A stretch of DNA of 64,000 nucleotides from Methanobrevibacter thaueri (GTDB taxonomy: Archaea > Methanobacteriota > Methanobacteria > Methanobacteriales > Methanobacteriaceae), in contig NZ_MZGS01000006.1 in assembly GCF_003111625.1 (NCBI RefSeq), forward strand, positions 1 to 64,000, given 5' to 3'. The notes beneath the pieces are model-generated. The model was not told the origin of the DNA. It did no database searches and was given only the letters and a program-made list of their open reading frames with translations. The number at the start of each line of letters is the position of its first letter. Position 1 is the stretch's first letter. Positions 35,501 to 45,184 of the stretch are shown here, piece by piece. Made by a program: the position numbers and the translations under genes.

Positions 35501-36039
35501 TTTTTCCAAAAGGAATGCTTAATTAGCTTATTCCATGCTGTTGTATCGTAAAGTAATTCTGGACTTTCATTGATGTGTGTAACTTCTTTTATTCCGGACA
35601 TGGCTATTTTATGAATATCAGAATCCCAATAATGCTTTGAATTAAAACGCCAAACACCACCAATTACCATATCAGAATCATTCTTGATTGCAAGGTCATA
35701 CATTCTTTCATAGGCGTAAGGTCTAACCATATCATCTGAATCCAAGAAAATAATGTAATCTCCTTCAGCAAATTCGCATCCGTAATTTCTTGCATGTCCT
35801 AAACCTTGATTTTCTTCATAGATATAATCAATGTTATCAAATGAATCGGCATATTCTTTAGCTATTTTGCCACTTTTATCTGTGGATCCGTCATCTACTA
35901 ATATAATCTGGAGATTTCTCTCATAACCATCATTTAATTCTTTATTTATTAATGTTTGTGCTAAAACAGATTCAATACATTCCTCTAAAAATTCTTGAAC
36001 ATTATAAACAGGAATAATTACACTAACTCTAGTTTTCAT
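32539..36039 (-). CDS. GT2 fused to CDP-glycerol glycerophosphotransferase (TagF-like), copy 1
   Basis: The 1166-aa protein has an N-terminal GT2 domain (RVSVIIPVYNVQEFLEECIE, VDDGSTDKS, FLDSDD near 99-103), a 450-residue beta-rich middle, and a C-terminal CDP-glycerol:poly(glycerophosphate) glycerophosphotransferase domain with MHGTPLKTLGLD, YPRTDILYS, LYAPTWR and DILITDYSS. That family links alditol phosphates into teichoic-acid-type chains. It is a close paralogue of the gene at 36341. ATG 36039 is chosen since the paralogue starts at the same MKTRVSV. A single protein may add a sugar and then an alditol phosphate. Confidence 0.88.
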   Translation of the reverse strand: MKTRVSVIIPVYNVQEFLEECIESVLAQTLINKELNDGYERNLQIILVDDGSTDKSGKIAKEYADSFDNIDYIYEENQGLGHARNYGCEFAEGDYIIFLDSDDMVRPYAYERMYDLAIKNDSDMVIGGVWRFNSKHYWDSDIHKIAMSGIKEVTHINESPELLYDTTAWNKLIKHSFWKKYGFRFPEDILYEDIPVTFPLHYHANNVSIIYENCYLWRVRESSKSITQKTKETVNLEHRIQVMKMVDDFFKENVKNENLLKMKIYKWLSKDLMIFINKLNDTSIETSKEIITLISDYIKENINLKDIGQLNEVDRLKYKYLLENNLDKLVSVINFQVYDTRHTKAYSNNGHVMVNVDKEVFGESTLCIDKFLGDMTSYVKYIDNISIRKKQIIIKGFTVIPGLEDNDFNDRKYSFYLVNSESHKKMPLKFKDRKVTDLSTYNLKYGNNISYEAAGYEVNIPLTAIAGNDDFLGENKLLVCFKQEDIVYNYFAKLKWTLRKNKSKAKLHKNNYFFFDYDFNDELIINYKSINHVFEDSFIDNNQLCIPCQENIGPLFLGNDNLFNEEIPLVYNNQNGCYSINIEEILDKKGQIRDENGEPIVNRRKKLEYLSSPYGQVIINHLRDYYFDISTTENISLVSKCKGNNEKVLIEVNLFSLNKCNILNASLFCKNDKSYEEIFISKGELDNNNNVKFKFSFLDKFVDKLYNTNFDIYIKYECEGHSFITPIYIKESFKHVYSTKSTEYNLYRSGKGNLRIRFKSKWIKEADSHSNRKDIINTKYVKFTKLPINPKRIMFESMWGKQFSCNPRYLYEYINENYPDYECIWSFNNEQEYYTGNAIPVKKHSLKYYYYLATSKFVCDNVGFENDFIKRDDQVYIQTMHGTPLKTLGLDVENDFKSQKDIDDFIYECQRWDYLIVQSDYVYNLREKCFKYDGEVLKCGYPRTDILYSKNNQRDIDNLKIKFGLPLDKKVILYAPTWRYKNQFELMLDLKSLRDSLSDEYIFIFRLHHYAKENIENLVDDTFIYDFSDYNTIEELYLVSDILITDYSSAMFDYSILDRPILLFAYDMEDYVKDIRGTYFDLEEFNPGPILFTSKEVEDAIVHIDETEEKYRKDRSLFREKFNQYENGSSSETVFNQVIKNEKGNPVSNLIKNTYSKLAYWFIKKF

Positions 36040-36340
36040 TATAGATTCACACATTAAAATTTATTTGCCAAAATGTATTATATTAATTTATGTGAGTAAT
36101 AGTATTTAAATTTAAAAAAAAAGGATTTAAATTTTTCTATTAAAGCAATGATTTATATTCTAACATTTTTTTTCTATTAATGAACGTTAAATTATTTTAA
36201 AATCAAATAAATTGCCAATTAGGTATTTAACTTAAAAAATCATGATTAAAATATGAAAAAATGTTAAAAATATTATACCTTGATAAAATTAAACATGATA
36301 TTTGAAAAATAATTGGTAAAATTTCAGGTTATGCATACAA
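36040..36340. promoter_or_regulatory. Intergenic region between the two TagF-fusion paralogues, with a shared promoter motif
   Basis: On the minus strand ATTTAAATACTATTACTCAC followed by ATA lies at about 36091-36114. An almost identical block (TTTAAATACTATTATTCACA) lies at about 39904-39927 before the other paralogue. The rest of the 290 bp is AT-rich and holds no gene. Confidence 0.5.
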
Positions 36341-39300
36341 TTACTTAATAACCTCAAATCCTATTTTTGAAACTATTTTATTAAAAGAATCTTTAATTGA
36401 ATTACTTTTATTATTATTGAAGACCTTATTGAATATTAGCTCAGAGGATTTTTCACACTCATATTGGAGGAATTTCTCTTTGAATTTATACCTATCTTCC
36501 TTATATTCCTCTTCAATATCCTCAAGATTAATAATGGCATTTTCAACCTCTTTTGAAGTATATAATATAGGTCCAGGATGATATTCCTCCAAATCGAAAT
36601 ATGTTCCCCTGATACTGTTAACATACTCTTCCATATCATAGGCGAAAAGTAGTATTGGCCTATCTAAAATAGCATAGTCAAACATCGCAGAGGAATAGTC
36701 AGTAATTAATATATCTGAAACCAGATACAACTCTTCAATTGATCCATATTTGGATAAATCAAAAATAAAATCATCTTTTTCCAATTGGTTCAATTTATTG
36801 CTTGCTAAATGATGCATTCTTAAAATCAAAACATATTCGTCAGATAAGGATTTTTTAAAGGATTTTAAATCCAACATTAAATCAAAATCATTTTTCATAC
36901 GCCATGTCGGAGCATAGAGAATCACTTTTTTATCCAATGGAATTCCTAATTTTTCCTTTAATTTATTTATTTCATCAGGATTATCATTTGAATATAGTAT
37001 ATCGTTTCTAGGATATCCGAATTTCAAAATTTCCTCATCATAATCAAAGCATCTTTTTGAAAGTCCTGCAACATAATCACTTTGAACTAAAAGATAATCC
37101 CAACGTTTGCAACGATCAATATACTGTTTTTCATTTTCTTTTGATTTAAAATCATGCTTTACATCTAAACCTAAAGTTTTTAGAGGAGTTCCATGCATTG
37201 TTTGGATATAAACCTGTTCATCTCTTTTTATGAACTCATTATCAAAATTGACATTGTCACAAAAGAATTTAGAAGTTGCTAAATAGTAATAATACTTCAA
37301 AGAATTCTTTCTAACACGCTTAGCGTTTCCTGTTATTCTCTTTTGCTCATCAATAAATGACCAAATGCATTCATAATCAGGGTAGTTTTCATTAATGTAC
37401 TCATATAAATATCTTGGATTGCAACTGAACTGCCTGCCCCACATCGATTCGAACATTATGCGTTTTGGATTGACCGGCAATTTTCTAAACAGTTCATATT
37501 TGGTTCTGGAAAGTTCTTTTCTTTTCATTTTAGTATTTTCACTTTCCGGCCATTTGGAAGTTGACCTTATTCTTAATGTACTTTTTCCGCTACGATAAAG
37601 CTTATAATCATGCAATTCTGCGGAATATTCATGGCTAAACTGATTCAGTAAGTATAATGGTGTTGTAAAAACAATTCCATCAACATCATATTTTACATAC
37701 ACATCATGAACGCCATTATAAAGGTTTTTAAGAATATTTTCATTTGAAAAATTAAAATTGAAGTTTATTTTTCCATTATTAATGTTAGCAGAAGCGATAG
37801 GTGCATCTTCAAAGTTAACATTATCCTTCAAGTATAAAACTGCTGAATTCAAATTATCAAGATTATTGATTGAATATAAATCGACATCCATATCAACTGT
37901 TTGATTATTGCTGGATATCTTTGAAATCAATGAAAGATTATCCTCTCTTTGAATGTCAAAATGATAGTCTCTCAGTGCATTTATAATAATTTGACCCTCA
38001 TTTGAATGTAAATACAATTGCTTTTTATCCTTATATACAATAGGTTCGCCATTTTCATATCTAATTTGACCAGGAACGTTAGCTATTTTATCTAAATCAA
38101 TGAAATAAAATTGCTTTTCACTATTATAATCAAGAGGAACATTATATTCATCATTTAACAGATTCTCATCGTAGCATAAATACAAATCTCCATTATGTTC
38201 TGGGCTATTAATGCAAAGTTTGTCCTCTTTAATCATGACCTCATCATAGCAGTATTTAATAGGATTAATATTAAGAATCAATTCCTTATATTCATCATAG
38301 GCAATGTAAATATAGGTATTTTCATATATCCTTGCTTTTAAGTTACTTGCTGTGAAAGATCTTTTTTTAGGTTTTGATAAGAAATAATTATAAACAACAT
38401 CATCCTGTTTGAAATTAACTTCTATTCTGTTTTCACCATTAAACTCAGGATCATCAATAAGTTTGGAATATGGAACATGAACTTGAAAACTAGCTGCATC
38501 ATAGGATAAATTATTTCCATATTGTATATTAAATTCAGATGGCAAATTCTTAGATTTGACATTATCAAACTCGAGAGGAAGTTTCTTATGAGAATCACTG
38601 TTGACTAAATTAAATGAATATTCCCTATCCTTAAAATCCTTAATTTCAATCCCAGGAATGATTGTGAATGCCTTTACAATCAACTCATTTTTCTTCAATG
38701 CAATATTTTGAATGTTTTTAATTTTAAAATCCTCTTTTAGGAATTGGTCGACAATAAATGGAGAAGTTCCAAAAATATTCTCATCTACATCGATCACCAT
38801 ATGCGACCCATTTGGGTAAACTTTTGTGAACTTTAAGTCTTTTTTCTCAAAATTAATTAAATTGACAAGCTTATCAAATTCGTCATTCAACAGATACTCA
38901 TATTTTAACTTATCAATCTCATTCAAGTAGTTTAACTCATTTAAATCAATATTTTCCTTAATGTAATCAATTAAAAGATCCCTGTAGGGTATTGACTCCT
39001 CTTCTGTCTGTTTAATAAGAGTTTCAACATACATTTTCAGGTCTATTTTCAGCCACTTAATAGTTTTAGTTAAATGTAAATCTTTTTCATTAACATTTTT
39101 ATTATAAAAATCATCAACCATCCTCAATACGGCAAGCCTATCCTTTAGGTTTTTAGTATCATCAGTCGTTTGGGTGATTGATTTGGACATACCTTCACGA
39201 ATCCTCCACAGGTAACAGGTTTCATAGATTATGGACACCTTGTCAGCCAAGTAATGCATAGGCATGGAAACAGGTATGTCTTCATATAATATTCCTTCAG

Positions 39301-39856
39301 GGAATTTAAAATCATGTTTTTTCCAAAAAGTTTTTTTAATTAATTTATTCCATGCTGTCGTATCATAAAACAGCTCGGGGGTTTCTGTAATGTGTGTAAC
39401 TTCTTTTGTTGTTGAAAAGGCTATTAAATGGATTTTATTACGTCTTGTTTTTTTAGAATTGAATCGTGTCACATTTCCAATTGTAAAATCAACATCATTT
39501 TTCACTGCGGAATCATACATCCTTTCATATGCCTTTGGAGGAACAATGTCATCGGAGTCCAAAAAGATAATGTAATCCCCTTCTGCAAATTCGCAGCCAT
39601 AGTTTCGGGCATGCCCCAACCCTTGATTTTCCTCATAAATATAATCAATGTTATCAAAAGAATCAGCATATTCCTTAGCTATTTTGCCGCTGTCATCTGT
39701 GGATCCGTCATCAATTAAGATAATCTGGAGATTCCTCTCATATCCGTCGGTCAATTCTTTGTTTATTAAGGTTTGTGCCAAAACGGAATCAACACATTCT
39801 TTTAGAAATTCCTGAACATTATATACTGGAATAATAACGCTAACTCTGGTCTTCAT
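36341..39856 (-). CDS. GT2 fused to CDP-glycerol glycerophosphotransferase (TagF-like), copy 2
   Basis: The 1171-aa protein repeats the plan of its neighbour: GT2 domain with LIDDGSTDDS and FLDSDD at 98-103, a divergent beta-rich middle (about 340-790), and a TagF-type domain with HGTPLK at 888-893, YPRNDILYS, LYAPTWR and DYSS near 1054. N- and C-terminal thirds are nearly identical between the copies while the middle and the start of the GT2 acceptor part differ, which suggests duplication with gene conversion at the ends. It starts a new transcription unit with its own promoter. Confidence 0.88.
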   Translation of the reverse strand: MKTRVSVIIPVYNVQEFLKECVDSVLAQTLINKELTDGYERNLQIILIDDGSTDDSGKIAKEYADSFDNIDYIYEENQGLGHARNYGCEFAEGDYIIFLDSDDIVPPKAYERMYDSAVKNDVDFTIGNVTRFNSKKTRRNKIHLIAFSTTKEVTHITETPELFYDTTAWNKLIKKTFWKKHDFKFPEGILYEDIPVSMPMHYLADKVSIIYETCYLWRIREGMSKSITQTTDDTKNLKDRLAVLRMVDDFYNKNVNEKDLHLTKTIKWLKIDLKMYVETLIKQTEEESIPYRDLLIDYIKENIDLNELNYLNEIDKLKYEYLLNDEFDKLVNLINFEKKDLKFTKVYPNGSHMVIDVDENIFGTSPFIVDQFLKEDFKIKNIQNIALKKNELIVKAFTIIPGIEIKDFKDREYSFNLVNSDSHKKLPLEFDNVKSKNLPSEFNIQYGNNLSYDAASFQVHVPYSKLIDDPEFNGENRIEVNFKQDDVVYNYFLSKPKKRSFTASNLKARIYENTYIYIAYDEYKELILNINPIKYCYDEVMIKEDKLCINSPEHNGDLYLCYDENLLNDEYNVPLDYNSEKQFYFIDLDKIANVPGQIRYENGEPIVYKDKKQLYLHSNEGQIIINALRDYHFDIQREDNLSLISKISSNNQTVDMDVDLYSINNLDNLNSAVLYLKDNVNFEDAPIASANINNGKINFNFNFSNENILKNLYNGVHDVYVKYDVDGIVFTTPLYLLNQFSHEYSAELHDYKLYRSGKSTLRIRSTSKWPESENTKMKRKELSRTKYELFRKLPVNPKRIMFESMWGRQFSCNPRYLYEYINENYPDYECIWSFIDEQKRITGNAKRVRKNSLKYYYYLATSKFFCDNVNFDNEFIKRDEQVYIQTMHGTPLKTLGLDVKHDFKSKENEKQYIDRCKRWDYLLVQSDYVAGLSKRCFDYDEEILKFGYPRNDILYSNDNPDEINKLKEKLGIPLDKKVILYAPTWRMKNDFDLMLDLKSFKKSLSDEYVLILRMHHLASNKLNQLEKDDFIFDLSKYGSIEELYLVSDILITDYSSAMFDYAILDRPILLFAYDMEEYVNSIRGTYFDLEEYHPGPILYTSKEVENAIINLEDIEEEYKEDRYKFKEKFLQYECEKSSELIFNKVFNNNKSNSIKDSFNKIVSKIGFEVIK

Positions 39857-40393
39857 TCAAATTCTCTTTAAATTTTAATTATTAAATGTTTAAGTTAATT
39901 ATTTATATGTGAATAATAGTATTTAAATAATCGTATATGAAATAAAAAACCTATAAATCATGAAATTAAATTAAATAACTTATTTAAATAAAAATAAAGC
40001 CCTTAAGATGTTAAAATAAGAGTATCTGATTTTTTTTTACATAATTAATTTTTACATGATTTTAGAATAATGTGTAGTTTTCTATTTTCAGTGATTTTTC
40101 ACATTATAAAAATTACTTAATGAATCTTTAATTTAATTAAATTCATTCATATATTTGATAGACAGTTAAATGTTCTTTTTGAAGAGTCTTTTTTCATTAT
40201 TGATTGTTAAATAAAAGAAATAAGTCTTTTGAGGGTCTAAAAATATTCTATTATTTAATCTCATTAAGTTTAATTTAAAAAATGACAATTATATAAAACA
40301 TTTTTCTTTTTAACAATATTTTAATCAAATTCATTAAAAAATAAAAAAATATTACATATTGTCCAAATATCATATAAATTTTACATAATATTC
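39857..40393. other. AT-rich non-coding region upstream of the TagF-fusion gene
   Basis: This 537-bp gap holds the shared promoter block at about 39904-39927. Beyond it I see only AT-rich sequence and no gene, RNA or clear repeat. Confidence 0.5.
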
Positions 40394-41380
40394 TTATTCT
40401 ATACATAACACCTTATAAACTAAATTCAATAATCCGTTCAGGGCTTTGGTTACAACATCCCTTGATAGGATAAACACGATAACGAATGCCATAACAAATA
40501 CAAAAACCACTAACATCTTATGATGGCCCTTCAAATAAGGTTTTGCAAGTGCCTTGCATATCTTAATGGCATAGGGATGGAACAAATAAACAGTCAATGA
40601 GTTTATTCCGAACTGGGTGAGAACTATCTTTTCATTTGTCATGAATCTAGTCAATACCAACACGTTAAGTGTTGAGACAAGAATCAGCAGTCCCCTTACC
40701 AATATATCCATTACAAAAGCATTACTGTATGCATGTTTCATTATAATAACATCAAATGGAACTGTCAATGCGATAATGGCTGAAACCAATAAAGATAAGA
40801 GTGCAATGATAATTGCAAACCTATTGTTTTCTATTAAAGGAAACTTTTCAGTCAATTTCTGTTTGTAATCGTTATAATAAAATCCAAGCAGGAATATCGG
40901 CATGTAGATGAATGTACGTGAAATGCCTAAAATGTTACAGTCAATAAAACCAATAACCAAGGATCCGAAAATCGCTATCAATAAGGGATACTTGAACCTG
41001 TCCATTATCGGAAGCGCCAGCTTCATGAAAAACAGAGACATCAAAAACCATAGCATGTATCCCGGATGGATAAACAGAATAGATGTGGGGCTTTCACCCA
41101 AATAATAAACCTTGAATATTTCCCAGATAATGCAAAACAGGATATATGGAATGAACAATCTTTTAAAGGCTTTAATAGGTTCGTCAGGACCAATTTTTGA
41201 AAAGTAGCCTGCCACAAAGAAAAACACTGGCAAATGGAACAGAAAAACAATTCCTCTGATAAATGCCATGCTGTCAACTTTTCTAAATAAAGTCAAGTGC
41301 CCCAACACTATCAGAAAAATTGCCAATCCCTTTAAGTTATCAAACTTATTTATTCTTGTTTTAACAGTTACTTCAGCCAT
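40394..41380 (-). CDS. Acyltransferase 3 family membrane protein
   Basis: The 328-aa protein has about ten membrane helices and begins RINKFDNLKGLAIFLIVLGH, with the conserved His of acyltransferase-3 enzymes, then FLFHLPVFFFVAGYF. These enzymes acetylate or otherwise acylate exported polysaccharides. It is placed inside the surface locus, so O-acylation of the glycan is the likely job. The 3' flank is a 100-bp AT-rich gap before the ABC transporter genes. Confidence 0.85.
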   Translation of the reverse strand: MAEVTVKTRINKFDNLKGLAIFLIVLGHLTLFRKVDSMAFIRGIVFLFHLPVFFFVAGYFSKIGPDEPIKAFKRLFIPYILFCIIWEIFKVYYLGESPTSILFIHPGYMLWFLMSLFFMKLALPIMDRFKYPLLIAIFGSLVIGFIDCNILGISRTFIYMPIFLLGFYYNDYKQKLTEKFPLIENNRFAIIIALLSLLVSAIIALTVPFDVIIMKHAYSNAFVMDILVRGLLILVSTLNVLVLTRFMTNEKIVLTQFGINSLTVYLFHPYAIKICKALAKPYLKGHHKMLVVFVFVMAFVIVFILSRDVVTKALNGLLNLVYKVLCIE

Positions 41381-41540
41381 AATTTCCCAATTAATAGAAT
41401 TATTCTATTAAATACATTTTAATGAGATATTATTTAAGTATTGTTATTAACATGCCATATATCTAAAAAAAGAATATAAATTATATAGGTAATGATTAAT
41501 TAAATAAATAAAAAAAAGTTAAAAGATTAAATGAAAGTAT

Positions 41541-42224
41541 TTAATCATAAAATTTTCCTAGGAATTCTTTCATTCTTGGGTTGTCTGATGAGAATACTTC
41601 ATCAGGAGAACCTTCCTCAACAATAACGCCGCCATCCATAAAGATAATTGTATCAGCTACATTACGAGCGAAGGCCATTTCGTGAGTTACAATAACCATT
41701 GTCATGTGTTCAGCGGCCAATTCCTTAATTACAGTGAGAATTTCTCCGGTAAGCTCCGGATCCAATGCTGAAGTAGGTTCATCGAAGAACAATATGTCGG
41801 GATTCATCGCAAGTGCCCTTGCAATGGACACACGTTGTTGCTGACCCCCAGACAGTTCACAAGGGTAAGCGTCTTCCTTATCTTCCAGACCCATTTTCTT
41901 AAGCAAGTCCCTTGCATGTGCAAAGACTTCTGTTTTGTCTCTTTTCTGAACTCTCAATGGTGCGTTTGTAATGTTTTTCATTACTGAATGATGCGGAAAC
42001 AGGTTGAAGTTTTGGAACACAAGTCCAAAGGTTCCGTCAAATTTGATTTCTCCACTGTCTTCAGTTTCCAAATCAGTAATGCATCTTAATAATGTTGATT
42101 TACCTGAACCTGACGGTCCGATAATTGCGAGAACTTCACCTTTTTCAACGCTAAGAGAAATATCCTTTAAAACTACATTATCACCGAAACTCTTCTTGAG
42201 ATTTTTAATTTCAAGCAAACTCAT
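41541..42224 (-). CDS. Polar amino acid ABC transporter, ATP-binding protein
   Basis: The 227-aa protein has Walker [10 protein letters not shown] (residues 35-43), Q-loop, signature [16 protein letters not shown], Walker [14 protein letters not shown] and the switch His. It is closest to the GlnQ/ArtP-type ATPases of polar amino acid importers. It is the last gene of a three-gene importer operon (binding protein, permease, ATPase) and starts 11 bp after the permease stop. Confidence 0.93.
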   Translation of the reverse strand: MSLLEIKNLKKSFGDNVVLKDISLSVEKGEVLAIIGPSGSGKSTLLRCITDLETEDSGEIKFDGTFGLVFQNFNLFPHHSVMKNITNAPLRVQKRDKTEVFAHARDLLKKMGLEDKEDAYPCELSGGQQQRVSIARALAMNPDILFFDEPTSALDPELTGEILTVIKELAAEHMTMVIVTHEMAFARNVADTIIFMDGGVIVEEGSPDEVFSSDNPRMKEFLGKFYD

Positions 42225-42235
42225 AATATTTCCCC

Positions 42236-42886
42236 CTATTCATAATAGTCCATTCTTTTTTCGAGATATTCCATGAAGAACGCAACAATAATGTTGAATA
42301 AATAATAGAATATACCTGCTACAAGCAATGCTGCAATGGACGCATCTGCAGCAGCAATCTGTTTTGCAACTGTGAACATTTCAGGTATAGCAATAACAAA
42401 TGAAAGTGAAGTGTCCTTTACGAGTGTTATAACTTCATTAGTTACAGAAGGAAGAATTACCTTAAACACTTGAGGCATGATGATTATGAAAAATGTTTCT
42501 AATTTTGAATAACCAAGAACCTGAGCCGCTTCATATTGACCGCTATTGATTGACTCGATACCACCACGATATATCTCAGCAAAGTACGCAGCGTAGTTTA
42601 TTGTAAACGCTATAATAACTGCAATGAAACGGTAATCCGCTGATAGACTCATACCGAATACGTAATATGGTGCAAAGAAAACAATAATCAACTGAAGCAT
42701 TAATGGTGTTCCCCTCATGATTGAGATATAAATCTTCATTAACCATCGGATTGGTCCGAAATTACTCATTCTTCCGCCGGCTACAAGTAAACCGAGAGGA
42801 AGAGCGAATAAAAGTGTAAGTAAAAATATCTCAATAGAGGTAACCATACCTCCGAGCAGTTGTGAAATTACATTACTTAAAATCAT
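42236..42886 (-). CDS. Polar amino acid ABC transporter, permease
   Basis: The 216-aa protein has about five membrane helices and the HisMQ-type cytoplasmic motif [20 protein letters not shown] followed by LGYS and [11 protein letters not shown]. The N-terminus ([20 protein letters not shown], then [10 protein letters not shown]) is also typical. Only one permease gene is present, so a homodimer is expected. Confidence 0.92.
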   Translation of the reverse strand: MILSNVISQLLGGMVTSIEIFLLTLLFALPLGLLVAGGRMSNFGPIRWLMKIYISIMRGTPLMLQLIIVFFAPYYVFGMSLSADYRFIAVIIAFTINYAAYFAEIYRGGIESINSGQYEAAQVLGYSKLETFFIIIMPQVFKVILPSVTNEVITLVKDTSLSFVIAIPEMFTVAKQIAAADASIAALLVAGIFYYLFNIIVAFFMEYLEKRMDYYE

Positions 42887-42919
42887 TTAATAATTCTCCC
42901 CTCTTAACTTAAAATGTTT

Positions 42920-43750
42920 TTACGGTTGGATTAATGCATCTTGAGAAATACCGTATTTTTCAGCGATTTTTGCAACGGTACCATCTTTAAACATTTCGTT
43001 TAAGGTGTCTTGTACTTGGTTTTTCAAGTCATCGTTACCTTTTTTGAATCCAATACCGTATTTTTCGGTAGTGATAAATTGATCTAATACTTGGTAATCG
43101 TCTGGATTATCTTTGTTTTTGATGTCATATTCTCCAACACCGATATCCATTGCGATAGCATCACATGCACCTGATTCTAAGTCCATGAATGCAGTATTAT
43201 AATCAGCCACTTCAGTTAAAGTTCCGAAAGTATCAGCTATAGTTTTGTTGTCTCCTTGGAGAGCAGCTAATGCTGATGAATCTTTTTGTGTTTCAACGGT
43301 TTTTCCTTTTAAGTCATCGATAGTGTTAATACCAGAATCGGTTTTTACGATGAAAACTTGTTTGTTGTCAAAGTAAGGGTCAGACCAGGTGTAATCATTT
43401 TCCCTACCGTCAATGGTAAATCCGTTCCAAATACAGTCGATGGAACCAGAATCGATTTCAGCATCTTTTGCATCCCAATCAATAGGTTGAGGTACAAATG
43501 TCCAATTGTTTCTTTCACATACTTCTTTTGCTAAGTCTAAGTCGAAACCAGTGTAGTTTCCACTGTCGTCCTTAAATCCATATGGTGGGAACTCAGCATC
43601 AAAACCTACAATGAAAGTGTTTTCATCGTTGGTGGTTGCATTTCCTGAATCATTCCCTCCTAAAAAGTCAAATAAACCAGCGCTTGCAGTACCCATGACT
43701 AAGAAAGCCACTAATACTAAAGCTAATATTAAACCTATCTTTTTATTCAT
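42920..43750 (-). CDS. Polar amino acid ABC transporter, substrate-binding protein
   Basis: The 276-aa protein has a signal segment (MNKKIGLILALVLVAFLVMG), a short Gly/Asn linker with sequons, and a family 3 solute-binding domain: VGFDAEFPPYGFKDDSGNYT, GFDLDLAKEV, and IDCIWNGFTIDGREN. It binds a polar amino acid outside the cell; the exact ligand is unknown. It is the first gene of the importer operon, with palindromes in its promoter. Confidence 0.9.
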   Translation of the reverse strand: MNKKIGLILALVLVAFLVMGTASAGLFDFLGGNDSGNATTNDENTFIVGFDAEFPPYGFKDDSGNYTGFDLDLAKEVCERNNWTFVPQPIDWDAKDAEIDSGSIDCIWNGFTIDGRENDYTWSDPYFDNKQVFIVKTDSGINTIDDLKGKTVETQKDSSALAALQGDNKTIADTFGTLTEVADYNTAFMDLESGACDAIAMDIGVGEYDIKNKDNPDDYQVLDQFITTEKYGIGFKKGNDDLKNQVQDTLNEMFKDGTVAKIAEKYGISQDALIQP

Positions 43751-43764
43751 TTAAAACACACCAA

Positions 43765-43822
43765 ATAGTTATAACTATATTTAAGTAGAAATAAATTCTA
43801 CTTACAACTATTTTTATAAATC
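43765..43822 (-). promoter_or_regulatory. Promoter with two palindromes upstream of the amino acid importer
   Basis: A minus-strand TATA box (TTTATAAAAATAG) lies at about 43808-43820. The inverted repeat AAGTAGAA/TTCTACTT is at 43783-43803 and the perfect palindrome ATAGTTATAACTAT at 43765-43778. Both sit at or just after the expected start site, the position of archaeal repressor operators. Confidence 0.55.
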
Positions 43823-43929
43823 AAGATATTTATTTATTATTATTTGAACATCTTTTAAAAGAAAAATTAAAATTGTTATATAATAAAGATTGTTAAAATT
43901 AGATTACATATTAAAATTTTAAAAAATAA

Positions 43930-44988
43930 TTAATAATATCCAGACAGATTTTTAATAAAAGGAATTCTGCCCAAGATTACAACAATAATCCAAGTAATGA
44001 AAAATGTGGACAATGATAATGCAATAATCAATAAGCACACTTGAGTTCCGGTGAAATCAAGGGGTTGTATGTAATAATAAAACATGAAAGTTGGAATTAA
44101 ATTTATTAAATACATTCCGTAACTGGATCTACTAACAGACAATACAAATTTTGAGATTACATTAGTTTGCAATACTTTTTTAATTGATTTGAATGGAATT
44201 GCGTCAGTTTCATAAATATATTTGCACATTAAAAAGAAAGAAGATGCCTGCATTATCTGAAAAATGCTCACATCAAGCCATGAGGATAAAATTGGAGAAG
44301 TATTAGCAACATAGTCGTCAGTAATCATCATATAATTAAATTGGTGGCCGAAGACTTTTATAACGGTTGAAACAATAAAAATAACAAGGGCAAGCATGAC
44401 GATTTTATTTGCACTCATGTTAAAAGTTTTTTTAGATAAATAATATCCTAAAATAAGATATCCTAATGGAGATAGGAACAATGTTAAATAAAGATATTGC
44501 TCTATTTTGAAATAATAGGTTATTTGGTAAAATATCGCTGCAAGAACAAATAGTAATATAAAATACCTTAACTCATTCAAGGAAGAATTTTGAACATATT
44601 TATTAATTACAGGTAAACTTAAATAAACACCCAAAATCATCCAAAAATACCATCTAAAAGCGAAAATATTCTCAACTTGATTATGAGAGGTATTTAATAA
44701 CACAACTATTACAAAAGCGGTTAAAATATAATAAAATACAAAAGGAACAACAATACGATTAACCTTCTTTTTAAAAAAATCAACTATGTTAATCTCTCTA
44801 TTAAGCAATAATGCACCACTGACCATTAAAAAGACAGGAACGCCAAATCTAACAACCTCACAAAATGAGTAAATAAGTACTCCGTTTAATATTTCAGCTG
44901 ACTGCCATACCATAAACGCATGGATGGTAATGATAGCTAAAATTGAAAAAACTTTTAATAAATCAATATACTCCAATCTATTGGCCAT
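43930..44988 (-). CDS. Acyltransferase 3 family membrane protein, second copy
   Basis: The 352-aa protein has about ten membrane helices, begins RLEYIDLLKVFSILAIITIH with the conserved His, and has FCEVVRFGVPVFLMVSGALL, the second family block. It resembles WecH/OafA-type O-acetyltransferases. It is distant in sequence from the copy at 40394, so it probably modifies a different position or sugar of the same polymer. Confidence 0.85.
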   Translation of the reverse strand: MANRLEYIDLLKVFSILAIITIHAFMVWQSAEILNGVLIYSFCEVVRFGVPVFLMVSGALLLNREINIVDFFKKKVNRIVVPFVFYYILTAFVIVVLLNTSHNQVENIFAFRWYFWMILGVYLSLPVINKYVQNSSLNELRYFILLFVLAAIFYQITYYFKIEQYLYLTLFLSPLGYLILGYYLSKKTFNMSANKIVMLALVIFIVSTVIKVFGHQFNYMMITDDYVANTSPILSSWLDVSIFQIMQASSFFLMCKYIYETDAIPFKSIKKVLQTNVISKFVLSVSRSSYGMYLINLIPTFMFYYYIQPLDFTGTQVCLLIIALSLSTFFITWIIVVILGRIPFIKNLSGYY

Positions 44989-45184
44989 AAATTATTTTAT
45001 TGAAATGATACTATTTATTTTTTATTAATTTAAAAGGGACATTAATACAATAAATATGCTATTGCATATTAATATCTTTAAAAAAGTAGGTTTCATTTAA
45101 ATACAAGATAAAATGACTTAAGAATGTCTTTAATATATATACCATAAACAACATACTTTATATCAAGAAATTCGCAATTAACCC

